Positions 14,543-27,073 of a DNA stretch of 64,000 nt are shown piece by piece. Position numbers and translations under genes: made by a program. The notes below the pieces were generated by a model. It did no database searches, was not told the origin of the DNA, and saw only the letters and a list, made by a program, of their open reading frames with translations. The stretch is from Chrysomallon squamiferum (Eukaryota > Mollusca > Gastropoda > Neomphalida > Peltospiridae), in contig CM022665.1 of the NCBI GenBank assembly GCA_012295275.1, forward strand, positions 1,958,167 through 2,022,166, in the 5' to 3' direction. Each line of letters opens with the position of its first letter. The first letter of the stretch is position 1.

Positions 14543-14799
14543 TCAGTATTTAGGAGGTGGGTTTTTTTTTCTATCATTTTCCGGTGAATTTTAGACTAAG
14601 TTAAACTGAATAACCAGATTATATTGATGTTTTGGTAATTTTAACCTAGATTTTTTTTTTTTTTTCAATGCTTTTAGAATTTGAGTTAATATATGTCATT
14701 ACTAAACAGAATTATATATTAAAATATTTTGTACTATAACTCTTTTCTAAAACATATTTTATCATTTTTAAAATTTAGATACTTAAAATAAATACAAAC

Positions 14800-14806
14800 T
14801 TGTGTA

Positions 14807-14841
<35 letters not shown>
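14800..14841. repeat. (TG)n-(TA)n microsatellite
   Basis: A TGTG run to 14820 switches directly to (TA)n. It lies about 370 bp upstream of exon A in transcription order. Confidence 0.9.
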
Positions 14842-14958
14842 TTATCAAATACACATGTGGAATTTAATTAGGATATAAATCACCTGTTATGTTATATTTA
14901 TAATAATCTAACTGAATAATTCCATGCAAAATTGCTTTCTGTTTTGCAAGTTGTTGTT

Positions 14959-14977
14959 AAAAAAAAAAAAAAAAAAA
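14959..14977. repeat. Poly(A) tract (19 bp)
   Basis: Uninterrupted A run, followed by CTTTATTTATTTAGCCTGCC. Confidence 0.9.
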
Positions 14978-15059
14978 CTTTATTTATTTAGCCTGCCACA
15001 TGCATTATGTTATTAAAAAGTACATAAATGAAAATAATTCAATGATTACATGAGAGTTT

Positions 15060-15900
15060 AGATAACTCTGATTCAGTGGTAAATTGATGAGTGAAATGTC
15101 AGGAGGGAGGACCAAGCCCTGGCGGTATGCTGAAGCAGCTATTAAGTGGTTTGTGATAAAAACAAAAGGTCAACTTCCATTTTGTACACTGAGCAAACCA
15201 TCATGATTACCAAAAATCTCCCAACAACAGACAGGAAGCCTTGCAACTTAGCAGCATCGAGCTGGGTGCGACAAAATGTCACAGCAATTTTTTTTTTTGT
15301 TTCTGCTCATTAAGTCATCTGAAAGATGAAAACATGGCTGTCCTCATGTCCCAGTAATTGGATGCAGGTCAGAGGGAAAGTTTTCTTGATGAGCATCATC
15401 ATCCATCTTTTTGCAAATTTCCTCCTCTTGTCAAAAGAGGTGGATAAAAGGTCCCATGAAAAGTGGAAAAAAACCTCCAGTGAAGAAGAAAAATGGACTC
15501 CCCAGAGTCCTCAGTAAAATTCACTTAATTTCATTTCAGTCTCTTTCTCATCGAAAAGATTGGCCTCTTACGGCCTGCTAATAGTGTTAGTTACCTAAGC
15601 CTTATTAAATCCATCCAAAAGTTTAGTCTAATGACACCTTATCGTAATATATGGTCAGTTGGTAATTTGCTTAGGGGGAGATTAAGAAAAACTAGTACTT
15701 CTTGCTTCTTCAAAACAGGAAAACAGTGCTGCACTTGCATGCCTCTTGGGATAGATTTTTCAAAATTATTTCAGATCTTGCAAAAGTTAAAAATAATTAG
15801 AACTGTTCTGGGCCCTTGTGCCTCAATATTATATAAACAGTTTGATTTAAATGAGAGATATTTTAAAACACAATTTTAAAGAATGGTTTTCAGTTATTAA
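15060..15900. other. Complex noncoding stretch
   Basis: Mostly non-repetitive sequence broken by a T-run at about 15289-15298. Two small plus-strand open frames (15326-15517 and 15631-15879) show no recognised protein and no splice context. It could contain regulatory sequence; nothing specific is identified. Confidence 0.25.
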
Positions 15901-16079
15901 TGTTTTACATACCAGCAGATTATTAGTCATAGAATTTCAATGTTTTACGAAGTTATTATTCACTTTGTTGGTGTGAAAAATATTTTTGAATTGTCCTTTG
16001 CTGAACATAGAAACCTTGCAGCTGGTTAAAAGCCAGTTGTTTGAAATAAACATGTAATCCAATGAAGAACTGCACTGTC

Positions 16080-16560
16080 ACCAGCCAGAAACTTGTAGTA
16101 CCGACTGTAGTTTAATCTCCTCAAATAAAACACAGCAGCGAGGTAATGCTGAGTACATGTGGCGCTGGATGGCGGGACATTTCCTAACAGTGTTGTCTTA
16201 GACTAAGTATCTATTTTACATCAGCTACTCTTAACCCTGTGAGCAATTTGCCACAAAGGACTTTCAACAGGCCAAATTCCACTTCCATATTAATACTGTC
16301 AACTTATCCCTGGGCACACAGATTTGGATAAATATTCTGTGTTTTTACAATTAAGTGTAGAAACATTGGCCCATCAGAAAGTCAAGGTATTGTGTGTTTA
16401 GTGGGGAGAAGGTAAACATGCGCCAGTGGCAGGCCACAATAGACCTGGCTTGTGGCAGGAATTAGGGATCTCTCCTTACACAGACAATGTTACCCGCAGT
16501 ATGTCCACTACAACAGGGAGGCATGGTGCCTTTGTGGGAAGAAAGAATAAATTTACAGAA
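16080..16560. promoter_or_regulatory. Candidate noncoding regulatory island
   Basis: About 480 bp of complex, relatively GC-containing sequence. It includes GGATGGCGGGA (ATGGCGG core, YY1/PHO-like) near 16167-16177, and the octamer GTGGCAGG twice (16426-16433, 16452-16459). No reading frame with coding character. Called from composition and motifs only. Confidence 0.3.
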
Positions 16561-16644
16561 TCAGTTCAGCTTTAGGATTTGTCAAAATAAAACAAAAATA
16601 GGAAATTTAATAATTTTTTATATTCATTTGTAGGACATTATAAT

Positions 16645-16668
16645 ACATATATATATATATATATATAT

Positions 16669-16699
<31 letters not shown>

Positions 16700-16740
16700 T
16701 TTTTTTTTTTTATTTATTTATTTTTTATTTATTATTATTA
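16645..16740. repeat. (AT)n, (ATTT)n, (ATT)n compound microsatellite
   Basis: A run of TA dinucleotides goes into long TTTA tetranucleotides, interrupted by a T-run, and ends in ATT repeats. Confidence 0.95.
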
Positions 16741-17019
16741 TTTTGTTGTTTTTCACAACTTTTCAGACACAATTTAAAATAAAATTAATTTTCTACAGTG
16801 GCAGCAAATATTTTAAATTATCCATCTCAAATTTTATTTTATTTTTTAAGACATTAAAATAGAAATAATTTGTTTATTTTTGATAAGAAAGATTTTTAAA
16901 CAGATTGTCTAATAAAATAATTTACTGTCAAGTACTTTATCTGCATTCTGTGCACATTCCTGCTCATTTTTTTTTATATTAAAAACAACATAATGTTGTG
17001 AAAAAACTACAGTCCTAAC

Positions 17020-17340
17020 AATTAATGTCTTTTGGCATCTGCAAAGATTCCATTATTCACAAGATCTGATGCAGCATGACCAATTAGTCTCAAAACTGCT
17101 GGCACTGGTTTCATTGAGACAAAAGTAAAATATCACTTTGCACATCTAATTATCAAACCTTTTTGGGTGAAGTTCTGAAATTATCTTCACCAAACAATCT
17201 GAATGTTTTGAAAATAAAACAAACTTGTTCCACAGAGCTGAACATTCTGTCTTTGCTGAAAATAGGTTGGCACAGATAAGCTGTATAAAATGACAACGGA
17301 AATGGAAATAGACGGGCACAAGCTCCCACTGTTACAGACA
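17020..17340. other. Complex noncoding stretch
   Basis: About 320 bp of non-repetitive sequence between AT-rich low-complexity DNA. No reading frame of note. It may be regulatory, but no specific site stands out. Confidence 0.22.
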
Positions 17341-17516
17341 GTGTACACTAAAGTAGCTGGCAATACGAAAGCACATAAACTTAAGCAGGTAATGTAAATT
17401 TAATCTTTTTAGCTTTAGAACCAATTTTAACTTGGATGAGAGAAAACGTATTAATTTACCAGTCAAAGTGGTGATAAACTTAGCACAAATAACAAGACTG
17501 CAGAAAATGACCAAGT

Positions 17517-17645
17517 AAGTGAATGAATGAGCAAATTAGAGAATGACACACAGTAAATAAATGAATAAATGAATAAATGGCCTAATGAATAAATAAATAA
17601 AGGAGTAAATGAATGAATGACCTATTGAGTAAATAAATGTAATAA
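17517..17645. repeat. Degenerate (AAAT/GAAT)n tetranucleotide repeat
   Basis: AATGAATGA and AATAAATAA units are interspersed with GGCCT or GACCT breaks. Confidence 0.8.
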
Positions 17646-17804
17646 AATAATTTAATATTTTATTAACTGAATATATTTATTTATTGATTATTCTGGTGAT
17701 ACACTAGCAGTTGATAATTTTAATAAAATTCTATAAGAGCATTTGTAACATTTACAGAAAAAATATCAGTAGTCATTCTGTTTTATTACAGTCAATAAAA
17801 ACTG

Positions 17805-17979
17805 ATAAAATGAAAAAAAAAAGTAGTAAATAGAATAATAAAAATAAACCATACAATATTTAATAAAAAATAAAATATATAAAAAAAAGAAAAGAAAAAA
17901 GAAAATTAAATTAAGGAGAAAAAATGTAAAAAGAAAAAATTTGGAAATTAAGAACACAACAAAAAAAAAATAACAAGAA

Positions 17980-18014
<35 letters not shown>

Positions 18015-18260
18015 AACTAAAAAACCCCTCTTATTCCTGATTAGATGGAAAAAAAAAAAAAAAAAAGAGAAAGAAATACTTCTTATTAAAACAATGAAAA
18101 GAGAAAACAAAACCTATACAGTACAGCATTAAACACTTAGTTTATAGACAAGCTATTGAATTTCTTGCAATCATAGACATTTCAAAAACATCTACAGAAA
18201 AAGAAAGGAAAAAAAAAAGAAAAGAAAATAAAAGAAAAAAAAAAAGAAAAAGGAGAATAA
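17805..18260. repeat. A-rich low-complexity region with long poly(A) runs
   Basis: Contains an uninterrupted A run of 33 bp (17981-18013), another near 18050-18066, and many AAAAGAAAAG segments. The 114-codon minus-strand frame here is polyphenylalanine noise. Confidence 0.9.
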
Positions 18261-19008
18261 CGAAACGAAGAGATCTATGTTTGTAACATGTTTTGGTTTG
18301 TTTCATCACTCATGACAAATGTTTGTTATTGTGTGCATTCCCCTTGTTTCACTATCTCTGTGTTTTCTTCAATATGTCATTCACTCCAAGCTTCCAGACT
18401 CTGCTAACGATATTCCCATATTCTCTTCATTTTTAATACAATAAATAATCTTTACTGTAGTCTTTTCTACACGCATTCAATCTCTTAAGATTTATTTATG
18501 TATTATTAAATATACAAAAGTGTAGACAAAATGTGTGAGAACTATTTTTAAATATCGGAACAAAAAGTTTTGTCTTTCCAGCAGAATGTAGATATCAAAT
18601 ACATAAATATTTTCAGAAAAATGTATCAGAGACTATCTTCCAAAAGTCAGCTATGAATTTGTCTGGCAGTGGAAAAATATGTAAGATGTCTGCTTTGTTT
18701 TGACTGCATGGACTCAAAATTCATTAATATAGAGTTCAACAAATAATTATTTATTTTTAAACAAGAGTTTAAAGTTCATGTTTCCAGGTTAGAATGTTTG
18801 TGAAAATATGTTTTATTTATTTCCAGAAATAATTTTTTTTTTGTACAAAATATACTAAAATCTCATTTTATTAAAATAAAATTGCATTAAAATACGAAAG
18901 TATTAAAAACGTAAAAAGGAATGATAATAAAAATACATTGAATTTTAGAATTAATATTTAAAGCTTAAATGATGGATGAACAAAGAAACAATTTCATTAT
19001 TTAATTAT

Positions 19009-19202
19009 TTATTACTATTACTATTATTATTATTATTATTATTTATTATTATTTATTATTTATTATTTATTATTATTTATTATTTATTATCTATTATTAT
19101 TTATTATTATTATTATTATTTATTATTATTATTATTTATTATTATTATTTATTATTTATTATTTATTATTAATATTTATTATTTATTATTTATTATTATA
19201 TT
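19009..19202. repeat. (ATT)n/(ATTT)n microsatellite block
   Basis: About 190 bp of mixed ATT and ATTT units in a semi-regular alternation. Confidence 0.95.
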
Positions 19203-19229
19203 TAAAAAAAAAATCCATACTCCATATAG

Positions 19230-19800
19230 CACCAACTGAAGTCAAATTTCATCAAACTTTTCTGGTAACCAATGGATATTCTTTGTCTATTTATTAGGCG
19301 AGTGAGTAACAATTAATTCTTGAAATTTGATATGGAATTTCAGTGTTGTTCACAAAGGCTGGAGATAGTTGCAAGTTGAAACAGTCTCCTGTGTACTGTC
19401 TATAATGAAAATAATGAGTGGTTATCTGCAATCAGCCAGTCAGACATGGCAGGTTCGATTACTTTTGTGAAAGCAGGACAATGTAGCAACGGCTTCCCCC
19501 AGCTGTTCTCTACAGTATTGTTTATTTGGCCAGCTTGCCAGGGGTGGGACGGGCCACTGAGGAAAGTGACATTAAATAGCTGGATGGATACTTGCTGGGT
19601 AATGACCCCCCTCCCTCTCCCTCTTACCTTGGCCCCATAAAATCTAATTATTATACTCTCCAAAGAATACAGCAATGTATTATTTATTTAGTCAGCAGAT
19701 TTGAGCACCAGGGAAGCCCAGTGGAGGCTGGTAGTTCACAGCAGGACTCTAGTGCCATGCCTTGTAGACAGTAACTCTGTTATGATACTCAGTTGTGTTG
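19230..19800. promoter_or_regulatory. Candidate noncoding regulatory island (GC-richer)
   Basis: A complex island with one of the highest local GC contents of the window (19440-19640). It includes GGCCAGCTTGCCAGG and GGGACGGGCC blocks and a forkhead-like TGTTTATTTGG near 19519-19529. On the minus strand GCCAAG|GTAAGA near 19629-19634 resembles a splice donor, but I found no matching acceptor and frame, so I do not call an exon. Confidence 0.32.
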
Positions 19801-20222
19801 GTACCAAACAATATACTACCGTACTGCAATGCTTAAAACTGTTGCTGTTGTATAAAATAATAGCAAAACAAGTTGCATTTTAAAATTGGCAGAAAAAAAA
19901 AAAAGCTATGTTAGTAAAAAAAAAAATGATGGAAAAATCATTTAGTCCAAATTAACTAAGTTAATAGATTTTGCAGGTGAAAATAATTTTTTTTTCTGAA
20001 AATGATTACATTATGTAATTAAAATCTGGTAATGACTGTCGAGATAATCTTATTCGTTTAAGTAATAAAATACCATCTTTGTTATAATTCCGAATTTCTA
20101 AAAATATCTTTATCTGAAACTTTAAAAAAAAAAAATCATAAAATAAACTGAGTAAAATTTGTTTAGACTAAATAAATATAATAATGATGATAATATTGAC
20201 AATGTTTATCTATATTTTCTAC

Positions 20223-20262
<40 letters not shown>

Positions 20263-20301
20263 TAAAAATAAAAATAATAATAATGATAATAATAATAATA
20301 G
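20223..20301. repeat. (AAT)n microsatellite
   Basis: About 40 bp of pure AAT is followed by an imperfect continuation with AAAATAAAAATAAT and GAT variants. Confidence 0.95.
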
Positions 20302-20699
20302 GATGTGTGTATTTTAGATCAGATTTAATGTAATTTGTACATGTAATTAATTTTGATAAAGAGATAGTGACTTGACAGAGGACCCCCCACAATGACAGGA
20401 TATTCATAATAATAATAATTAAAAAATGTAATTATCAGTTTTATGGTTCAGTTAATCAATCAATACATGAATTACATTTGTATAAATTTTCAATCAACAT
20501 TTTTGCACACAAATTTTTCCATCAAATAAAGTATAATAAGATAACAAAAGTAATAAAACGTAAATAAAAAAAAAAAAAAATATATATATATATAAATATA
20601 AAGATGAGAATAATTTAATGAAAGAAATCACACAATTTGAAAGATGAATATAAGATGAGTATTTGTTTAAAATATAAAAATATCCGTACACTGCAGTCT

Positions 20700-21400
20700 G
20701 AGTACTAACACATCATTCACACAAATAAATCACAATTAAATTCATCCCAGTAGTTAAAGCAACAATGATTTGTGCCACTTTGTCAAGGTCTAACATTAAA
20801 ATCTCATGATTCTGCAGCCAGCCAAAAGAAACAGTTCCAGTAAAGCACTGTGATTGCGTAACAACAATATCCCATAACCCTTTCTGTCATAACAATTACT
20901 TGTCCCAGCATAATGTCCATAATATCACAGGCCATGTTGTTCTATTGTGAGAGGCACCCTGCATCAACACTTCCGAATCACACCATCACCACCCCCTGCC
21001 AGAACAAAGTGTCAGTTCAGGGTAGACAACTATGGCATGATTTATAGGCATTTACCGGGCCCCCAGGATAGGGAGCCCAGGACATGCCACGCCTGTGGCT
21101 TTACTGGCAAAGCCATTAGTACTCCTCCGCCCAGAGATTGAGGCAGACAATGCTTCCCGGCTGGACCCAATCATTTGTAGAAAACAGATAATAAGATCTT
21201 TGAATGGACAAGACAATGGCTCCTGGTGACAATGCCTAGTTCCATTGCAGCCAGCATTGGCCATCAATTATCTTGTGATGACCGACAAGAGGATGACACC
21301 CAAAAGGTATCAATGAATTTCTGCATTCTCCATTAAGCACTAACAAGGCTCCATAGAAATGACAAGCCAGAAATGGAACTTACATTTATTAGTTATCCCA
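20700..21400. promoter_or_regulatory. Candidate regulatory island with TGATTTAT
   Basis: About 700 bp of complex sequence, clearly richer in GC between 20940 and 21300. TGATTTAT (21038-21045) matches the PBC/posterior-Hox composite type and lies in the most complex part. Short open frames on both strands (20947-21141 plus, 21052-21267 minus) overlap and neither is recognisable. Confidence 0.33.
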
Positions 21401-22000
21401 ATATCTATACAACATTTAAAAGAAAAGAAAAAAAACCCCAAAAACAACAAATATATAATACATAACAATTTTTATCAGACTGGACATATATATTAAAATA
21501 GTTATTAATAAATGTTCTGGTTGTGCACCCACAATGGACCTTTATATCCCCCACCCATATCCCACCCGTACCATTCTGGCAGGTGATACAATCACTGGAG
21601 AAGGTTGCTATTGTCTGCATGACTAATTCAATTGAGAACGAGAGAAACTATTGTCCACACAATTACACATTGTCTTTGATAAAATTAATTTGACATTACT
21701 TCTGAACAAAGATAGACCATGAATGTAATAAGCCAGTGGTGAAGAGTCTGACATCCACGAGAGTTGCCAATTACTGATTACTTGAACAAAATGTTTTATG
21801 TGTACCAACAGTCAGAACACAGTGGTTTAAAATGATTAACTGTGCGGGTAGAGGAGAGAAAATATTTATTATTTTTTTTAACAGTTTAGACACTTTTTCC
21901 TAGTATGATTCCTGTTCTACAGAAAAATTGTGCAGTTACATAAGAGTTTATTTATGAATTTTCAGCATTATATACACCATAAATTTAATTAAACTTAAAT

Positions 22001-22040
22001 AAAGAAATAAATAAAGAAAGAAAGAAAGAAAGAAAGAAAT
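22001..22040. repeat. (AAAG)n microsatellite
   Basis: About 27 bp of pure AAAG, preceded by AAATAAAG variants. Confidence 0.9.
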
Positions 22041-22564
22041 AAACAAGCAAACAAATTTAAAAACCTAAACTATAACAAAAACAAAAAAAATTGTAATTTT
22101 GAAATACTCTAAATTTAAATGTTGACAAATGAACATGTTGAATTTTTGTTTTATAATTTAATCTCAGTTACTGTATGCATTTTATTAATAAAAAATAATC
22201 TTTGATATCTCATTTTTTTTATATAAGAAAACAGAAAAAAAATATATATATACATACATTATATTCTACATTTATAATCATTCAACCCATTAAAGGAACC
22301 ACCCACATGAAAAACAAAACGGTTCTGTTTTCCAGCATGGACAAAACGCAGGTAGAAGTACTGCAACAAGTTTATTATCTTTGAGTGATCTGCCCAACAG
22401 CCCTGTCATAGATCATAAACATCAAAAATGTGTGGTCATCAATTTATCAACTAAATCTATCTGACTGGCCAGAGCATTAAACAGATGCTACGATTCACAT
22501 AATTAACAGTAATCAGCCCCTATGACTTTAGGCTGTATTAAATTATTTATTGATTTTTTTTTTC

Positions 22565-22891
22565 TCCATTAATATTAATAATATTACTATTATTGATACT
22601 ATTGTCATTATTGTATTATTATTATTATTACTACTATTATTTCTACTATTATTTTTATAATTTCTATTATTGTTGGTTTTTTTATTATTATTTATTATTA
22701 TTATTATTATTATTATACAGCATTTTTATAATAATAATATAATTATAGTTATTATTATTATTATTCTTACTATTACTATAATATTTTCTCCTTTAACATC
22801 AGTAGAATCTGAGAATTTTTTTTTTTTTTAATTTTTGTTGTATTAGTTGTTTTTATTATATTACTTATTATTATTATTATTATTATTATTT

Positions 22892-22926
<35 letters not shown>

Positions 22927-22943
22927 TTATTTTTTTTTTTTTT
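22565..22943. repeat. Long (ATT)n/(ATTT)n low-complexity block
   Basis: Nearly 380 bp dominated by ATT and, towards the right, ATTT units, with CTA/TTC interruptions and T-runs. It is the longest simple-repeat block in the window. Confidence 0.93.
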
Positions 22944-23487
22944 GTATTATTTAAGTAAAAAGACTGAAGTAAATTAATAACTTGATAATCAATCATTTTT
23001 ACCTTATATTAAGACATGGGAATGATAAAATACAAAAGAAAATGAAAATAACAAATCTTTTAAAAAATATATAATGTTCAATATATATAATATATAATTC
23101 ATTGTTACTTGTAATTGAATAAACTGCACAGACATTTACCTCAGTGTGAATAAAAGATTAAATATATTAAATTCTGCACTAAACGTGAATAAAATACATG
23201 AAGACAATTCATTTTTACCCACCAGCTGATGTTAATCTATGTCCTGGCATGTTCTTCAGCATTTATCTTCTTTTTTTAAATTGGAATTATGAGAATAGGA
23301 GCAAACAGGGACATTGAAAAACTCATAGCGACGTTGTTGTAGAGAATGTGATAAACATATACAGGTGTTGTTCAGCATTTCAAATCAGTTGTGAAATGTG
23401 ATTATGTAAACAAAGATGAACTTATCTCATGATACTTTGAACTTGCTGTGCAGTGTAATATTCAAACTGTGTGTGTTGATGGAATTC

Positions 23488-23772
23488 CAGTTTAACAGTA
23501 GTATTCAAATTCAAAATAGTTATATTTAAACTCAAAACAGTTGTACTTAAATTCCACAACAATCTGTACTCGAAATTCACAAGTGTTTTACTCGGAACAC
23601 TTCAAAATTTATTAAAAACAATTTATATTGAAATCAGTGACACTTTAATTGATAACAATTCATACTCAGAACTCATAACGCTTATACATACTTTTACACT
23701 TATAACAATTGTACATTTATTCAAAAAAATTCATAGCAGTTATTCTCAATATAGTTATATTCAAATTCATAA
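23488..23772. repeat. Degenerate short-period AT-rich satellite
   Basis: Repeated, diverged phrases resembling ACAGTTATACTCAAATTCATA recur at roughly 21-30 bp spacing. Examples are TTCAAATTCAAAATAGTTATAT, TTAAACTCAAAACAGTTGTACT, ACAATTCATACTCAGAACTC and, at the end, TATAGTTATATTCAAATTC. Unit edges drift, so copy number is about ten and uncertain. Confidence 0.6.
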
Positions 23773-24239
23773 AGCGTTTATGAACAAAATTCAATTTTAA
23801 TTTTTCACAGAATAGTTTGCATTAACAGAAAATAAATCTACTGATAAAAGCATTATTTTAAGAACACAATTAATAAAACAATAAAATAAAAAACAAAAAA
23901 TTCCTGCCTTATATGCATTACTTATAAACAAATTATAAACGTATGTATAATTTTATAGTATAATAATAATGCTAAAAGTTTTGAAGAAGATTTCCTGAGT
24001 TTTATTTGTTTTATAAACAGATTAAATATAACCATTTTGAATAAATCTAAGCTCTTTTGGGGTTTAAATGGCTGGCATTATTTAAAGTTTTTTGTTTTGT
24101 TTGGGCTGGATGAAAACAGAGAGTACTGGAATGATGAACGACATCACACAGACAGACAAATGGTGAAGAAAAAACAAACTCAAGTGGATGACGAACAGAG
24201 ACAAGAAAAACAGGGGCAATTCATTCCCCTCTTTTTAAT

Positions 24240-24480
24240 CAAATACTCCACCTGCGAACAAAAACAATTGATATTAGCAGTAACTGTAGGTTTTCAAGTA
24301 ATTGTCCAAATAGCTCATAATGGAATGATTTGCATTATGCATGGCTTTTTCTCTAAATTGAATTCTCTGCTATCAGTACTGGCCTGGCAGATCCTATTAG
24401 TGGAATTGCCACCCAGCCCTCTGCTAGAATGGGATTAACTGTTGTGCTGTTCTCTCCTTTAAGTAGATTGTTTATCAGAA
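24240..24480. promoter_or_regulatory. Candidate regulatory island with POU octamer
   Basis: A complex stretch with ATTTGCAT (24328-24335, the exact POU octamer) partly overlapping TTATGCAT (24335-24342). A GGGATTA (bicoid/Otx-like) follows near 24431-24437. The plus-strand frame 24037-24438 crosses it but has no recognisable protein and is taken as chance. Confidence 0.33.
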
Positions 24481-24960
24481 TTTATACCAACAAATAACTG
24501 AAAATACCAACACTAAGATGCTCCATGGGTCATTATTTTCATCAAGTATGTTTCGTGAGGGTCGTTAATTTCATCATGTATATTTACCCTGAATACATTT
24601 AGGTTCTAAATTGCCCATTTAGGTCTCAGGATTATCTGTATTTAGACAAGTTAACAAATCTGGAAATGGACATCATTAATTAATGGCCGTTCTGCACTGA
24701 CACCATCAATTTATTTCATTTTAAATCCAATATTCTCCTGCCCCAGATTTGAACCAAACACTCTTGTAATTCCAAAACGTGAATAATTTTAGACAAAATT
24801 GAAAATCTGGTTCTTCGTCTTGAATCATTATGAGACTAATTCGGCAAAATAATTGTTTTATGGAGCATTGGTAAGAAGAAAATATCACTGCCTGGCTATT
24901 AAGGTTTCGAGAGCACTCAAACTGCTCACAAAGTTAGAACCAGTTCTTTCCTTTATTCAA
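24480..24960. other. Complex noncoding stretch
   Basis: Non-repetitive, moderately AT-rich sequence continuing from the POU-octamer island; no coding frame. It may be part of the same element. Confidence 0.2.
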
Positions 24961-25817
24961 ATTTAATCTTATTCAGTTTGAGAGATTTCACAAGATGAGA
25001 TCACATCCTTTGTAGTGATTCTCAACTTCAGAGCATGCCAAGTTCAATAAAATATAGAATTTTACAACTAAAAATAAAACTGAATTCTTCACAAAACATT
25101 AACTTGTAAATTAAAAAAAAAGAAAAAAAGATGTGCAATTAAATAATAATATTTATAAACTAAAAGACAGTATCAATATTGATATTTTGTTGATTATTTG
25201 TAAGAACCACATTAAAAAACTAAATGAATAAATTATAATAAATAATATACACAGTAAATAAACAATATATACTAATATATAAATAAAATAAATAATAAAC
25301 ATTAATACACAAATAAAATAACATAATAAAAAACTGAAATAATATAATTAAATATGCAGATAAAAACCTAAATTTACCCTTTATCAAATATTTTAACTAA
25401 CAGTATTATTAACATTTTTAATTAATTATGATTTTCTTTCTTTCTTTTTTCTAATTTGTTCCAAATATATGTGTCACCAGTCTGCAACAATTCTGTTGGA
25501 TGTTTGTAATGCTTTGATTGGAAGTTTCTTCTAATTAAATATATCTGGGACTTAATTGAACAAGCTAACTTCTGACCCCCTAAGATTAACGAAGGACCTC
25601 ATTTCTTTGAGTTGCATATTACTGAGAAAATGAGATTTCATGAATCTTTGTCCTTTTACCAAGTCTTTCGTTGCTTAGCAATGACTTTCATCTGAAACAA
25701 TCACTAAATATGCTTGCGCATTCACCAGCATTAACCAGCCATGTTTATATGGTGATGATCAAGTGACTTGTCACAAGGTTCATGTTTGTACCACTAAAAA
25801 CTACTTGGGTTGTAAGT

Positions 25818-26520
25818 TATTGATGGTAAATTTTATAAATGTGAAATGCAGAATTTATTGATTTTATTTTCTCAAATTCATTTTGTAATTTAGTGATTCC
25901 AGATTTTCATGAATTTATTAAATTTTGTAAATCTGTAAAATGCACGATTCATTTACTTCATTTTCTCAAATTTGCTTTATAAATTTTTAATGAATTAAGT
26001 AAATTTTATAAATTTATGTTGTATGTTTTATTTCCTGAAATTCGACTAGATTTTCCTGAATTTAATTATTCATAAATCTCAAAAATATATTATTCAGTTA
26101 TTTTAATTATGAATTTTAGCTGCAAAAATATACAGTATGCATTATATTAAATTCTAAAACAAAACTTTATAAAAATAACATTTATTATTTTTGTTTTCTG
26201 AAATTTATTATTATGAATTTTGTTTATTTTTTTAAATTAGTAAAATGCATGATTAAAGTATTTTACTTTCTGAAATTTAATTTTGAATTTACTAATGTCA
26301 GATTTTACTGAATCCTTCAACTTTTATAAAATATAAAAATGAATCATTCATTGATTTTATTTTCTGAAATTTAGATAGTCTGTGTATAATTTTTCACAAA
26401 TCTGTAACATTGCAGTTCATTGATTTTCAGTGCTCTGATTTTTCTATGTAATTTATTAATGGTAAATTTGATAAATCTATAATACAAGTTTTGGTGATTT
26501 AATTAATTAAATTTTGGTTT
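25818..26520. repeat. Degenerate AT-rich satellite, period about 70-110 bp
   Basis: A phrase of the type AAATTTTATAAATCTGTAAAATGCATGATTC..TTTTCTGAAATTT..GATTTT.CTGAATTTATT recurs about eight times across 700 bp with insertions and deletions. Clear anchors are ATTTTCTCAAATT or TTTCTGAAATTT near 25867, 25967, 26198, 26268 and 26365, and TAAATCTGTAAAATGC-type phrases near 25834, 25928, 26241 and 26398. Confidence 0.6.
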
Positions 26521-27044
26521 ATTTAAAAATTAATAACGACCATATAATTTTCATGTTTACTCCACAGAACAGTCTTAATTAGTTTTCAAAATTAACGAAC
26601 CTTGTCTTCAGTTACTTCATTAAAACCTGCATAATTAATCTTTTAAAAATAATAATAAAATATTAAAGTACTGATAATATTGCAAACTGCTGGATCTGTA
26701 TGCAAAGCAAGCATGTTACAGTGATGATTATTATTATTTTCTAAATTAGGTTTCATGAAAGAATTTAATCATATTGTTTTTGGTTTATTTATACAAGATG
26801 AAGAAGAAAGTGAATGAGAAATTAGAAGAAAAAATAAATATTATAACAGTCAACTTAACTTCGATACAATACTGTTTGTTATTTTTGATATTATTACAAT
26901 TAAAAATTAGAATCTTAAAATGATAATATTAACAATAGTATTAACAATGTGATAGTAATAATGGTAATGTGAAAATGATAATGATAATAATACAGCAAGA
27001 ATAACAATAATAACAGTAATGATAGTAACAATAGCATCTATAAT

Positions 27045-27073
27045 AATGATGATGATGATGATGATGATGATGA
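27045..27073. repeat. (GAT)n microsatellite
   Basis: Nine to ten GAT/ATG units, preceded by imperfect AAT/AAC repeats from about 26920. Confidence 0.9.

Noticed and set aside
19600-19680. Minus-strand CCAAG|GTAAGA donor-like site
   Set aside because: No convincing acceptor or Meis-like coding sequence upstream; single donor consensus matches are common.
24037-24438. 133-codon plus-strand frame
   Set aside because: Antisense to the gene, unrecognised, and it crosses a candidate regulatory island; expected by chance at this scale.
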